Positions 8,426-14,947 are shown, numbered from the stretch's first letter. The stretch is 19,359 nt of DNA from CBDUQI01 sp965369325 (GCA_965369325.1 CBDUQI010000107.1:1-19359), one strand, 5' to 3'. A program made the numbers and translations. Notes: a model not told the origin generated them from the letters alone.

Positions 8426-8461
8426 GCCGGGCGGTCTTCCGCTATATAATGCCCGGCTTTT
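8426..8461 (+). promoter_or_regulatory. TATAAT box inside a GC-rich inverted repeat before dksA
   Basis: A perfect -10 hexamer TATAAT (8445-8450) is followed directly by a GC-rich discriminator, GCCCGGC, the kind found at promoters inhibited by ppGpp/DksA. No good -35 box lies at the proper distance. The -10 is flanked by GCCGGGC (8426-8432) and its exact complement GCCCGGC (8451-8457), followed by TTTT. On a transcript from further upstream this would therefore fold as a terminator-like stem with an 18-nt loop. Promoter, attenuator or both are possible, and autoregulation of dksA is inference. Confidence 0.4.
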
Positions 8462-8480
8462 GGATCATTGGAGGGAAGCT

Positions 8481-9296
8481 GTGCCGCCAACAAAGAAGGC
8501 ATCGGCAGCCGGCCCAAAGGGCGCTGCTAAAGCCAAATCCAATGTGAAAAAAACCAGTGCAAAACGCAAGATAGTGTCCAAGCGGAGTACTAAGTTGTCA
8601 GCAGCAGCCAAGAAGACCACGGCCAAAAAGGCCACCGCGAAAAAAGCGCCTGCCAAAAAGGCCGCTGCCAAGAAGGTGGCGAAAAAGGCAACCGCGAAAA
8701 AAGTCGTGACCAAGAAGGCTCCAGCTAAAAAAGCAGTGGCGAAAAAGGCTACTGTTAAAAAAGCCGTGAGCAAGAAAGGTCCGGTTCGCAAGGCCGTTGC
8801 GGCGGCCACGCCCGGCAAGGCGACCAAGCGTAAGCCCTCAAAGCCCAGCCTGGCGGTCGCTCCTCCTCCACCGAAGCCCGGCCAATTACTGATTGGGGGT
8901 ATTACCCCTTACACGGTATCCAAGGGCGAGCAGTACATGAACGACGACCAGAAGAACCATTATCGTGAGATTCTGATGGCATGGCGTACTGAACTGATGC
9001 AGGAAGTAGATCGCACCGTCCATCACATGAAGGACGAGGCCGCCAACTTCCCAGACCCAAATGATCGGGCGACGCAGGAATCAGAGTTCGGACTAGAACT
9101 GCGCACCCGCGACCGCGAGCGCAAGTTGATTAAGAAAATCAACGAGGCGATCGCGTTGGTGGACCTGGGCGACTACGGCTATTGCGAGACCTGCGGAATC
9201 GAGATCGGCATTCGCCGCCTGGAAGCCCGCCCGACCGCCAGCCTGTGCATCGACTGCAAAACTCTGGATGAGATTCGCGAACGGCAGATGGGCTAG
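8481..9296 (+). CDS. dksA: RNA polymerase-binding regulator DksA with histone-H1-like N-terminal extension
   Basis: DksA enters the secondary channel of RNA polymerase and, with ppGpp, resets promoter preference in the stringent response. The core (about 153-271) matches E. coli DksA closely. The coiled-coil tip motif DPNDRA keeps both acidic tip residues (D192, D195) and A197. The zinc finger cysteines are C235, C238, C256 and C259, and the end is IRERQMG. The oddity is the first ~130 residues: a strongly basic Lys/Ala/Pro tract of AKKA-type pentads (densest at 41-106) like the tails of histone H1, absent from the 151-residue E. coli protein. I chose GTG at 8481 because GGAGGG ends five bases upstream; the open frame reaches further 5', but over promoter-like sequence. 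gluQ follows immediately. Confidence 0.93.
   Translation: MPPTKKASAAGPKGAAKAKSNVKKTSAKRKIVSKRSTKLSAAAKKTTAKKATAKKAPAKKAAAKKVAKKATAKKVVTKKAPAKKAVAKKATVKKAVSKKGPVRKAVAAATPGKATKRKPSKPSLAVAPPPPKPGQLLIGGITPYTVSKGEQYMNDDQKNHYREILMAWRTELMQEVDRTVHHMKDEAANFPDPNDRATQESEFGLELRTRDRERKLIKKINEAIALVDLGDYGYCETCGIEIGIRRLEARPTASLCIDCKTLDEIRERQMG
8601..8798 (+). repeat. In-frame Lys/Ala pentad repeats within dksA
   Basis: The DNA consists of degenerate ~15-bp units reading roughly gcc-aaa-aag-gcc-nnn, encoding AKKAx pentads (residues 41-106 of DksA). Several units are near-identical at the DNA level, with AAA/AAG and GCC/GCG alternating. Slippage could change the length of this tract between strains. Confidence 0.8.
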
Positions 9297-9298
9297 CT

Positions 9299-10216
9299 CT
9301 GCACGAGAACCGCCCATCGACGCTCCCCTATGTCGGACGGTTCGCGCCCTCACCCACCGGGCCATTGCATTTCGGTTCGCTCATGGCAGCCACCGCAAGC
9401 TGGCTGCAAGCGCGCAACCAGGGCGGGACATGGCTTCTGCGGATTGAAGACCTCGATCGCCCGCGCGTGCTACCCGGCGCGGCAGATGGCATGCTGCGCT
9501 GCCTGGAGGCCTACGGGCTAACCTGGGATGGCGCGGTCGTCAGGCAAAGCGAACGTACCCAGCATTACCGTTCAGCCCTGGAGCAATTGCAGGGGCAAGG
9601 GCGCGTCTACCGCTGCGACTGTTCACGCGCCCGCATTGCCGCAACCGCAGTCCGCTCGGCCGATGGCGGTTTTGTCTACCCTGGCACCTGTCGCGTACGC
9701 GTGATGCCCCCAACTGGGCCAGCCGCGGCGCGCCTTCGGGTGGAGGCGGGAACTGTCACCCTGAATGACCAGCTCCAAGGGTCACTTGCACAGGACCTAG
9801 CTGTCACCTCCGGTGACATTGTGCTGCAGCGACGCGACGGGCTGTTCGCCTACCATATCGCCGTGGTGGTTGACGATGCAGATCAACAAATCACCCAGAT
9901 TGTGCGCGGCGTGGACCTGCTGACGTCCTCGCCAAGCCAAATCTATCTACAGCGCCGCCTGGGCCTGCCAACCCCTAGCTATGCGCACATTCCGGTGGCC
10001 ACCAATGCGGCCGGCCAAAAGCTGAGCAAGCAACACGGCGCCACAGCCGTTGATCAACTTGGCGATCCCGCCACACTGGCCGGCGTGTTGACCGCGCTAT
10101 CACATCCACCGCCAGCGCAAATTTGCGGCGCAGCGCCGCGCGAATTGCTGCAATGGGCCACGGCGAATTGGGATTTGTCGCGTTTGTCAAACATAAGCAC
10201 TTTCCAAATGCCATAG
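9299..10216 (+). CDS. gluQ: Glutamyl-queuosine tRNA(Asp) synthetase GluQ (GluQRS), apparent CTG start
   Basis: GluQ is a shortened glutamyl-tRNA synthetase without anticodon domain that attaches glutamate to queuosine at position 34 of tRNA(Asp). Visible features are YVGRFAPSPTGPLHFGS (11-27), with the HIGH-like HFGS at 24-27; a zinc site of C106, C108, Y127 and C131; and the KMSKS-like KLSKQ (241-245). The frame containing the conserved N-terminus has no ATG, GTG or TTG between its upstream stop (9269-9271) and a TTG at 9365, which lies inside the HIGH region and would delete the first strand of the fold. I therefore place the start at CTG 9299, two bases after the dksA stop, giving 305 residues and translation by reinitiation. 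No clear ribosome-binding site is seen. The dksA-gluQ order is standard in gammaproteobacteria. Product certain, start uncertain. Confidence 0.9.
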   Translation: MHENRPSTLPYVGRFAPSPTGPLHFGSLMAATASWLQARNQGGTWLLRIEDLDRPRVLPGAADGMLRCLEAYGLTWDGAVVRQSERTQHYRSALEQLQGQGRVYRCDCSRARIAATAVRSADGGFVYPGTCRVRVMPPTGPAAARLRVEAGTVTLNDQLQGSLAQDLAVTSGDIVLQRRDGLFAYHIAVVVDDADQQITQIVRGVDLLTSSPSQIYLQRRLGLPTPSYAHIPVATNAAGQKLSKQHGATAVDQLGDPATLAGVLTALSHPPPAQICGAAPRELLQWATANWDLSRLSNISTFQMP

Positions 10217-10260
10217 CGGTTGCGCCTGCAAGTTATTGAGCCACTGCAACATTTCCTTTT

Positions 10261-10283
10261 TTGTGCGCCTAAGCAGTGCACAA
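10261..10283. promoter_or_regulatory. Inverted repeat upstream of phaR (possible PhaR operator)
   Basis: TTGTGC (10261-10266) and GCACAA (10278-10283) form a perfect inverted repeat with an 11-nt centre. A smaller one, TTGC-N4-GCAA, lies at 10220-10231. PhaR proteins are known to repress their own genes by binding TGC-rich palindromic sites, so autoregulation is plausible but not shown. The rest of the 200-bp gluQ-phaR gap holds the promoter and second inverted repeat listed separately. Confidence 0.35.
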
Positions 10284-10301
10284 TAACCTTCACTTTTGGC
10301 A

Positions 10302-10331
10302 TTGCGTCAATCCCGTAAGTGACTGTATATT
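10302..10331 (+). promoter_or_regulatory. Candidate phaR promoter
   Basis: TTGCGT (10302-10307) and TATATT (10326-10331, five of six matches to the consensus -10) are 18 bp apart. Transcription would begin near 10338 and leave an ~80-nt leader. Confidence 0.45.
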
Positions 10332-10340
10332 CGTGTTTTC

Positions 10341-10360
10341 TGATCTAAGATATGAGATCA
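10341..10360. promoter_or_regulatory. TGATCT-N8-AGATCA inverted repeat at the phaR transcription start
   Basis: A perfect 6-bp inverted repeat with an 8-nt centre lies just downstream of the predicted start of phaR transcription. In DNA it could be a repressor operator; in RNA it would be a short 5' hairpin. Confidence 0.35.
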
Positions 10361-10416
10361 ACAGTCGTTATCGCCTGATGGGCATCAGACCGTGCGTGCC
10401 CAGGAGGATTGAAGGC

Positions 10417-10938
10417 ATGAGCGAATCGAGAATCATTAAAAAGTATCCGAACCGTCGCTTGTATGACACCGAAGAGAGCCGTTACATCACATTGGCGGAC
10501 ATACGGCGCTTGGTCCTGGATCGGGTTGATTTTGTCGTCATCGACAAAAAATCCCAGATGGACATTACCCACAGCATTCTGCTGCAAGTCATCAGCGAGC
10601 AGGAAGCCGAAGGTGACCCCATATTCAGCCGCGACTTTTTGTCCCAGGTAATCCGCTCTTACGGCGGTGCGATGCAGGGGCTGGTGTCAAGCTATATGGA
10701 CCAGAGCCTGAAAATGTTCGTCAGCCAGAACCAGCAACTGGGTGAGCGGATAAAGGATGTCGTCGGGGTCGACCCAGTCAACATGGTGACCAACATCGCG
10801 GTAAAGAACTACCAACGTTGGAAATCGGTGCAGGACGAAGTTGTGAAAGCGTTCACGACGGCTAACGAAGACCTGTCCACCGGACGTCGCCGCGATTACG
10901 AAGACACCACGAGCAGTAGCGAAAAAGAAAACTCCTGA
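10417..10938 (+). CDS. phaR: Polyhydroxyalkanoate synthesis repressor PhaR
   Basis: PhaR represses phasin and its own gene until PHA granules form, then is titrated onto the granule surface (known from Ralstonia and Paracoccus). The 173-residue protein begins with the diagnostic N-terminal DNA-binding domain: RIIKKYPNRRLYDTEESRYI (5-24), then the LADIRRLV and DFVVIDKKS region up to about 65. The middle domain (QVISEQEAEGDPIFSRDFL, then QVIRSYGGAMQG) is the granule-binding PHB_acc type. The C-terminal tail is hydrophilic and Ser/Glu-rich. The ATG at 10417 has AGGAGG nine bases upstream; the open frame extends 47 codons further, but over the promoter region. No phaC, phaB or phasin gene is in the window, so its targets are elsewhere. 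Confidence 0.93.
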   Translation: MSESRIIKKYPNRRLYDTEESRYITLADIRRLVLDRVDFVVIDKKSQMDITHSILLQVISEQEAEGDPIFSRDFLSQVIRSYGGAMQGLVSSYMDQSLKMFVSQNQQLGERIKDVVGVDPVNMVTNIAVKNYQRWKSVQDEVVKAFTTANEDLSTGRRRDYEDTTSSSEKENS

Positions 10939-11069
10939 GGCGACCAGGACGAACCGAAGCACCGACTTTTAGCGTGTCGAGCCCCCTTGCGCCTTGCGCA
11001 GGCGAGCCAGTGAAGCGCACGCCTGGAATAGGTTGCTTTACGGCGGTGTCGCTAAATGGTGACAAACAC

Positions 11070-11099
11070 TTGACATAACTACTGGCGACTCGGTATGTT
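11070..11099 (+). promoter_or_regulatory. Strong promoter for the intergenic small RNA
   Basis: A perfect consensus -35 box, TTGACA (11070-11075), is followed after 18 bp by TATGTT (11094-11099). The predicted start is about 11106, exactly where the first of four consecutive hairpins begins. Upstream, 10939-11069 has only a small CGCCT/AGGCG hairpin near 10990-11005 and no coding frame I can support. Confidence 0.6.
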
Positions 11100-11105
11100 A
11101 GGACT

Positions 11106-11204
11106 GCAACTTGTGTTGCGATGCGTCAGAAATGCTGCATCCCCTTTGATGAGCCGCAAAGTCGGCTCCACTTTGGCCTCCTGGATTTCAGGAGGCCAAT
11201 TTTT
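11106..11204 (+). ncRNA. Probable ~99-nt structured small RNA
   Basis: Between a consensus promoter and a perfect intrinsic terminator lie four hairpins in a row. They are GCAAC-TTGT-GTTGC (11106-11119), GATGC-N12-GCATC (11120-11141), GAGCCG-N6-CGGCTC (11151-11168), and the 11-bp terminator stem (11173-11199) with TTTTT. A C-rich single-stranded linker (CCCCTTTGAT, 11141-11150) separates the second and third and could serve as a pairing region. There is no open reading frame of note. The alternative reading is a 5' leader with an attenuator for the hydrolase that starts at 11259. I do not recognise it as a known RNA family. Confidence 0.6.
11173..11204 (+). terminator. Intrinsic terminator of the small RNA
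   Basis: TTGGCCTCCTG (11173-11183) pairs perfectly with CAGGAGGCCAA (11189-11199) across a 5-nt loop, followed by TTTTT (11200-11204). This is a near-ideal Rho-independent terminator. Confidence 0.9.
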
Positions 11205-11258
11205 ATGCGCGAACAAAACAACAACAATGCCCGCTGACGAGGCTCGCGACACATCCTA

Positions 11259-12272
11259 ATGATAATGACTGACTCTGCGTTTAAGCCGCCCTCCTGGCTT
11301 GCGGGGCGCCATCTGCAAACGGTACTGCCTAACAGCCGCTTGCGCCGTCTTCGGCTACTCACACTGTCTGAGGAGGTATTTGAGCTGCCGGATGGGGACA
11401 AAGTGCGAACCAGTTGGGCAGATGCCGATGCGCAGGGCCCATTGGTCATCGTGTTACACGGGCTGGAGGGCTCGGTGGACTCACGCTACGCACGGGCGAT
11501 TATGGCTGCGCTGAACGATATCGGCTGCGCCAGCGTGGTGCTACATGCGCGCGGTTGTGGTGGGCTGGCGAATCTAAAGACGCGCGGCTATCACGCGGGT
11601 GAGACGGGTGATCTTGCTGCCTTTGTGCAGTCGCTGGTCGATCGCTTCCCTAATCGCCCGCTGGCGGCGGTGGGTTATTCGCTTGGCGGCAACATGCTGT
11701 TGAAGTATCTGGGCGAGATGTCGTCCTTCACCCCGCTTAAGTGCGCGGTCGCCGTGTCGGTCCCGTTTGATCTGCGCAATGCGGCCATTGCGATCTCACG
11801 ATCAGGATCGCGCTTTTACCGCAACCTACTGCTACGTCGGATGAAAACGACCATCAGCGCCAAATTCGAGGCGCAAAGTGCGCCGTTCGATTTCAACGCC
11901 GCGTTGCGCGCGAGCGACTTCTTTGAATTTGATGATCTGGTGACAGCTCCATTGCACGGCTTCGACGGCGTCGAAGACTATTACTCGCGCAGCAGCAGCA
12001 ACCAGTTCCTGAGCCAGATCGACTGCCCAACGCTGCTTATTCACGCACGCGATGACCCGTTCTTGGCCACAAACGGCATCCCCACGCAAGACATGCTGTC
12101 GGACTGCATTGAAATGCAGTTAAGCGACCACGGCGGCCATGTGGGGTTTGTCGATTACTCACGCGCGCTGGGTCTGTACAGCTGGATGGACCAACGTATC
12201 GTGCAGCACATGCGCGAATGCCTGCTACCGCACACCTGCCACCCTAGCCCAAAGCTGCAAACGATAAGTTAA
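11259..12272 (+). CDS. YheT-family alpha/beta hydrolase
   Basis: The 337 residues fit the YheT/EMB8-like group of alpha/beta hydrolases, whose physiological substrates are poorly known. The N-terminal family signature FKPPSWLAGRHLQTVLP (8-24) is present. VLHGLEGS supplies the oxyanion-hole segment, and a conserved HARGCGG follows. The nucleophile elbow GYSLGGN has Ser141. The acid is Asp265 or Asp266 (ARDDPF) and the base is His294 (DHGGHVGF), so the catalytic triad is complete. No signal peptide is seen, so it is probably cytoplasmic. Two start codons are possible, ATG at 11259 and ATG at 11265; neither has a strong ribosome-binding site. It lies 54 nt after the small-RNA terminator, so expression may depend on read-through or a promoter I cannot identify. 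It ends against pnp at a shared terminator. Confidence 0.9.
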   Translation: MIMTDSAFKPPSWLAGRHLQTVLPNSRLRRLRLLTLSEEVFELPDGDKVRTSWADADAQGPLVIVLHGLEGSVDSRYARAIMAALNDIGCASVVLHARGCGGLANLKTRGYHAGETGDLAAFVQSLVDRFPNRPLAAVGYSLGGNMLLKYLGEMSSFTPLKCAVAVSVPFDLRNAAIAISRSGSRFYRNLLLRRMKTTISAKFEAQSAPFDFNAALRASDFFEFDDLVTAPLHGFDGVEDYYSRSSSNQFLSQIDCPTLLIHARDDPFLATNGIPTQDMLSDCIEMQLSDHGGHVGFVDYSRALGLYSWMDQRIVQHMRECLLPHTCHPSPKLQTIS

Positions 12273-12431
12273 CGCAAGCCCGGTAACAGCTCGCTGAATT
12301 CCGCCTCTGCGCTTTTCAGAAAGAACGCGGTACCACCGTTTTGGCCGAGGCGGCTAGCGGCTACCCGGCGCGCCAGACAACCTCACCATTGACGAACAAA
12401 GATGCTGCCCCATTGCGGCGGGCCCTGCATG

Positions 12432-12471
12432 AAAAACGGCCTGCCCCTCATTGGAGAGGCAGGCCGTTTTA
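12432..12471. terminator. Bidirectional intrinsic terminator
   Basis: AAAACGGCCTGCC (12433-12445) and GGCAGGCCGTTTT (12458-12470) form a 13-bp perfect stem, with a further CTC/GAG pairing toward the loop. On the plus strand it ends TTTTATTT; on the minus strand it ends TTTTTC. It serves the hydrolase on the plus strand and pnp on the minus strand. Confidence 0.92.
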
Positions 12472-12506
12472 TTTCTTAGCCCAGCGTAAGCGCTGGCGCG
12501 CCTGGC

Positions 12507-14594
12507 TTATGCGTCGTCCAGATTCCGCATACTCAGACGAATGCGGCCCTGACGATCAACCTCCAGCACCTTCACGCGAATGACATCGCCGAGGTTCAGT
12601 TTATCGCTAACCTGCTCAACCCGCTCTTCGGAAATCTGCGAGATGTGCACCAGGCCGTCCTTGCCGGGCAGGATGTTCACGAAGGCGCCGAAGTCCATCA
12701 AACGGGCCACCTTGCCTTCATAAATCTTGCCTACTTCAACCTCGGCAGTAATCTCGCGAATCCGACGCTGCGCTTCCTTGCCGGAGGCACCGTCGACTGA
12801 CGCGATTTTGATCGTACCGTCGTTGTCGATGTCGATTTGAGTACCGGTTTCCTCGGTAATGCTGCGGATCACTGCACCGCCCTTGCCGATCACGTCGCGG
12901 ATCTTCTCAGGATCGATCTTGAAGGTGAAGATAGTGGGTGCCCACTCGGACATCTGCTCGCGCGGCGCATCAATCACTTTGTTCATCTCACCCAGGATAA
13001 ACAAACGGCCCTGCTTGGCCTGATCCAGCGCTTTGCTCATGATCTCACGAGTAATGCCGTCGATCTTGATGTCCATTTGCAACGCGGTAATGCCGTCTTC
13101 CGTACCGGCCACCTTGAAGTCCATGTCGCCCAGATGATCCTCATCGCCCAGAATATCGGTCAGTACTTCGTACGCACCCTCTTCTTTGATCAGCCCCATC
13201 GCAATACCGGCAACAGGTGCAGCAATCGGCACACCTGCGTCCATCAGTGCAAGGCTGGTACCACACACTGAGGCCATTGAGCTTGAGCCGTTGGACTCGG
13301 TGATTTCCGACACTACGCGAATCACGTAGGGGAAGTCGTCCATGTTCGGCATCACGGCCTGCACACCGCGTCGCGCTAGTTTGCCGTGGCCAATCTCACG
13401 ACGTTTGGGCCCGGACATAAAGCCCGCCTCGCCCACGCAGTAGGGAGGAAAGTTGTAATGCAGCATGAAAGGCTCTTTACGCTCGCCTTCCAGCGCATCG
13501 ATAATCTGCGCGTCACGACCGGTGCCCAGCGTAGTGGTCACAATCGCCTGTGTCTCACCGCGCGTGAACAAGGCAGAGCCGTGCGTTCGCGGCAGGGTAC
13601 CGACGCGTACGTTAATCGCCCGCACTGTGTCGGTGTCGCGGCCATCGATGCGCTTCTCGCCCGCCAGTATGCGCCCACGTACCAGCGCCTTTTCCATTGC
13701 ACTGACTTCGCCCTTGACCTTTTCTTCGTCAAAACGCGGCTCAGCGCCTTCGGCCAACTCAGCCACGACGGCCTTCTTAACAGCGCCCAGCAGATCGCGG
13801 CGCGCCATTTTATCGACTTCCTGGTAAGCGTTAAGCAAACCGTCTTTTGCCAGTTCGGCGACAGCGCTGCTCAGCGCCTCGTCCTTCTCGATCGGCGCGA
13901 CTTCCCAGGCCGGCTTGCCCACTTCGGCCACCAATTCGGAGATAGCCTTGATCGCCACCTGCATGTGCTCGTGACCAAACATCACTGCACCCAGCATGGT
14001 GTCTTCAGACAGCCGATCAGCTTCTGATTCCACCATCAGCACAGCGCCTTCGGTACCGGCGACGACCAGATCCAGCTGGCTGTCGACCAACTGCGAGTTG
14101 GTCGGGTTCAAAATGTACTCACCATCCTTGTAGCCTACGCGCGCAGCAGCAATCGGCCCGGCGAACGGCATGCCTGAGATACCCAGCGCCGCGGAGGCGC
14201 CAATCAGTGCGGGGATATCCGGATCCACGTCGACGTTCATCGACATGACGGTGGCGATCACCTGGACTTCGTTGCGGAAGCCCTTCGGGAACAGCGGACG
14301 GATCGGGCGATCAATCAGGCGGCAGGTGAGTGTTTCTTTCTCGGTCGGACGGCCTTCTCGCTTAAAGAAGCCGCCAGGAATACGCCCTGCGGCGTAGGTT
14401 TTTTCCTGATAGTTAACCGTCAGAGGAAAAAAGCTGCGACCGGGTTGGGCCGTCTTGACGCCAACTGCGGTCACCAGCACAACGGTGTCCGCCATACTGA
14501 CTAATACGGCGCCGTCGGCCTGGCGGGCAATTTCGCCCGTCTCGATGGTCACGGTGTGCTGACCAAACTCGAATGATTTGCTTGCTACTGTCAC
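12507..14594 (-). CDS. pnp: Polyribonucleotide nucleotidyltransferase (PNPase)
   Basis: PNPase degrades RNA 3' to 5' by phosphorolysis and can add 3' tails; it is a degradosome component in many proteobacteria. The 695 residues (E. coli 711) contain the first RNase PH domain (FFKREGRPTEKE and RLIDRPIRPLFP, about 75-100), an all-helical linker, and the second, catalytic RNase PH domain (including DFKVAGTEDGITALQMDIK, about 485-505). A KH domain follows (IRDVIGKGGAVIRSI, about 553-567), then a C-terminal S1 domain (GKIYEGKVARLMDFGAFV onward, about 615-690). The start is GTG at 14592-14594, with a modest AGGT eight bases upstream; no better start lies nearby. It follows rpsO, as in E. coli, where RNase III cleaves between the two and PNPase autoregulates. 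Confidence 0.96.
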   Translation of the reverse strand: MTVASKSFEFGQHTVTIETGEIARQADGAVLVSMADTVVLVTAVGVKTAQPGRSFFPLTVNYQEKTYAAGRIPGGFFKREGRPTEKETLTCRLIDRPIRPLFPKGFRNEVQVIATVMSMNVDVDPDIPALIGASAALGISGMPFAGPIAAARVGYKDGEYILNPTNSQLVDSQLDLVVAGTEGAVLMVESEADRLSEDTMLGAVMFGHEHMQVAIKAISELVAEVGKPAWEVAPIEKDEALSSAVAELAKDGLLNAYQEVDKMARRDLLGAVKKAVVAELAEGAEPRFDEEKVKGEVSAMEKALVRGRILAGEKRIDGRDTDTVRAINVRVGTLPRTHGSALFTRGETQAIVTTTLGTGRDAQIIDALEGERKEPFMLHYNFPPYCVGEAGFMSGPKRREIGHGKLARRGVQAVMPNMDDFPYVIRVVSEITESNGSSSMASVCGTSLALMDAGVPIAAPVAGIAMGLIKEEGAYEVLTDILGDEDHLGDMDFKVAGTEDGITALQMDIKIDGITREIMSKALDQAKQGRLFILGEMNKVIDAPREQMSEWAPTIFTFKIDPEKIRDVIGKGGAVIRSITEETGTQIDIDNDGTIKIASVDGASGKEAQRRIREITAEVEVGKIYEGKVARLMDFGAFVNILPGKDGLVHISQISEERVEQVSDKLNLGDVIRVKVLEVDRQGRIRLSMRNLDDA

Positions 14595-14616
14595 GCTGGT
14601 TTACCTGTGCAGTGAA

Positions 14617-14645
14617 AGCCCGTGGATGGATGACCAAACCGGGCT
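14617..14645 (-). other. Hairpin in the rpsO-pnp gap
   Basis: In the transcript AGCCCG and CGGGCT pair across a 17-nt loop, followed by only TTTC. It occupies the place where E. coli has the rpsO attenuating terminator and the RNase III processing site. The role here is inferred from position alone. Confidence 0.35.
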
Positions 14646-14677
14646 GAAGTATGAGGTGTCGTTCTCGGGGTGATTGC

Positions 14678-14947
14678 TTAGCGACGCAAACCGAGACGGG
14701 AGATCAGATCCTGATAGCGGCTTGGCGAGATGCGCTTGAGGTAATCAAGCAACTTGCGTCGCTGATTCACCATGCGCAGCAAGCCGCGTCGGGAGTGATG
14801 ATCTTTCTTGTGATCGCCAAAGTGGCTGGAAAGATCGTTGATGCGCGCGGAAAGCAGCGCAACTTGCACTTCGGTGGAGCCGGTGTCATTGGCGGTGGCT
14901 CCGTAGTCAGAAACAATCTTCGACTTATCTTCAGTAGTCAGCGACAT
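14678..14947 (-). CDS. rpsO: 30S ribosomal protein S15
   Basis: S15 is a primary 16S rRNA-binding protein that organises the central domain of the 30S subunit and helps form an intersubunit bridge. The 89 residues are the standard length and cover the whole family: TGSTEVQVALLSARINDLS (22-40), the HKKDHHSRRGLL loop (45-56) with the rRNA-contacting His/Asp/Ser/Arg residues, and the C-terminal YLKRISPSRYQDLISRLGLRR. The ATG at 14945-14947 has AAGG nine bases upstream. It has its own promoter (listed separately), so it can be transcribed apart from truB, and it reads on into pnp. Family members repress their own translation by binding the mRNA leader; the short leader here shows no structure I can equate with that. 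Confidence 0.98.
   Translation of the reverse strand: MSLTTEDKSKIVSDYGATANDTGSTEVQVALLSARINDLSSHFGDHKKDHHSRRGLLRMVNQRRKLLDYLKRISPSRYQDLISRLGLRR

Noticed and set aside
8376..8480. Extension of dksA to the TTG at 8376
   Set aside because: The extra 35 codons cover the TATAAT box and have no ribosome-binding site, whereas GTG 8481 has GGAGGG at ideal spacing.
8601..8798. Short repeats that might suggest a CRISPR array or minisatellite
   Set aside because: The units are ~15 bp, in frame and without unique spacers; they encode AKKA-type pentads inside dksA.
8465..8827. A 120-codon minus-strand frame rich in Ala, Phe, Leu and Val opposite dksA, resembling a membrane protein
   Set aside because: The composition is the automatic complement of AAG/GCC repeats encoding Lys/Ala. 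It has no ribosome-binding site, and dksA is the real gene.
10276..10416. Extension of phaR to 10276
   Set aside because: The 47 extra codons cross the promoter and inverted repeats. ATG 10417 has AGGAGG and gives the conserved PhaR beginning.
12341..12583. An 80-codon plus-strand frame after the hydrolase
   Set aside because: It runs through the bidirectional terminator and into the 3' end of pnp in antisense, and has no recognisable features.
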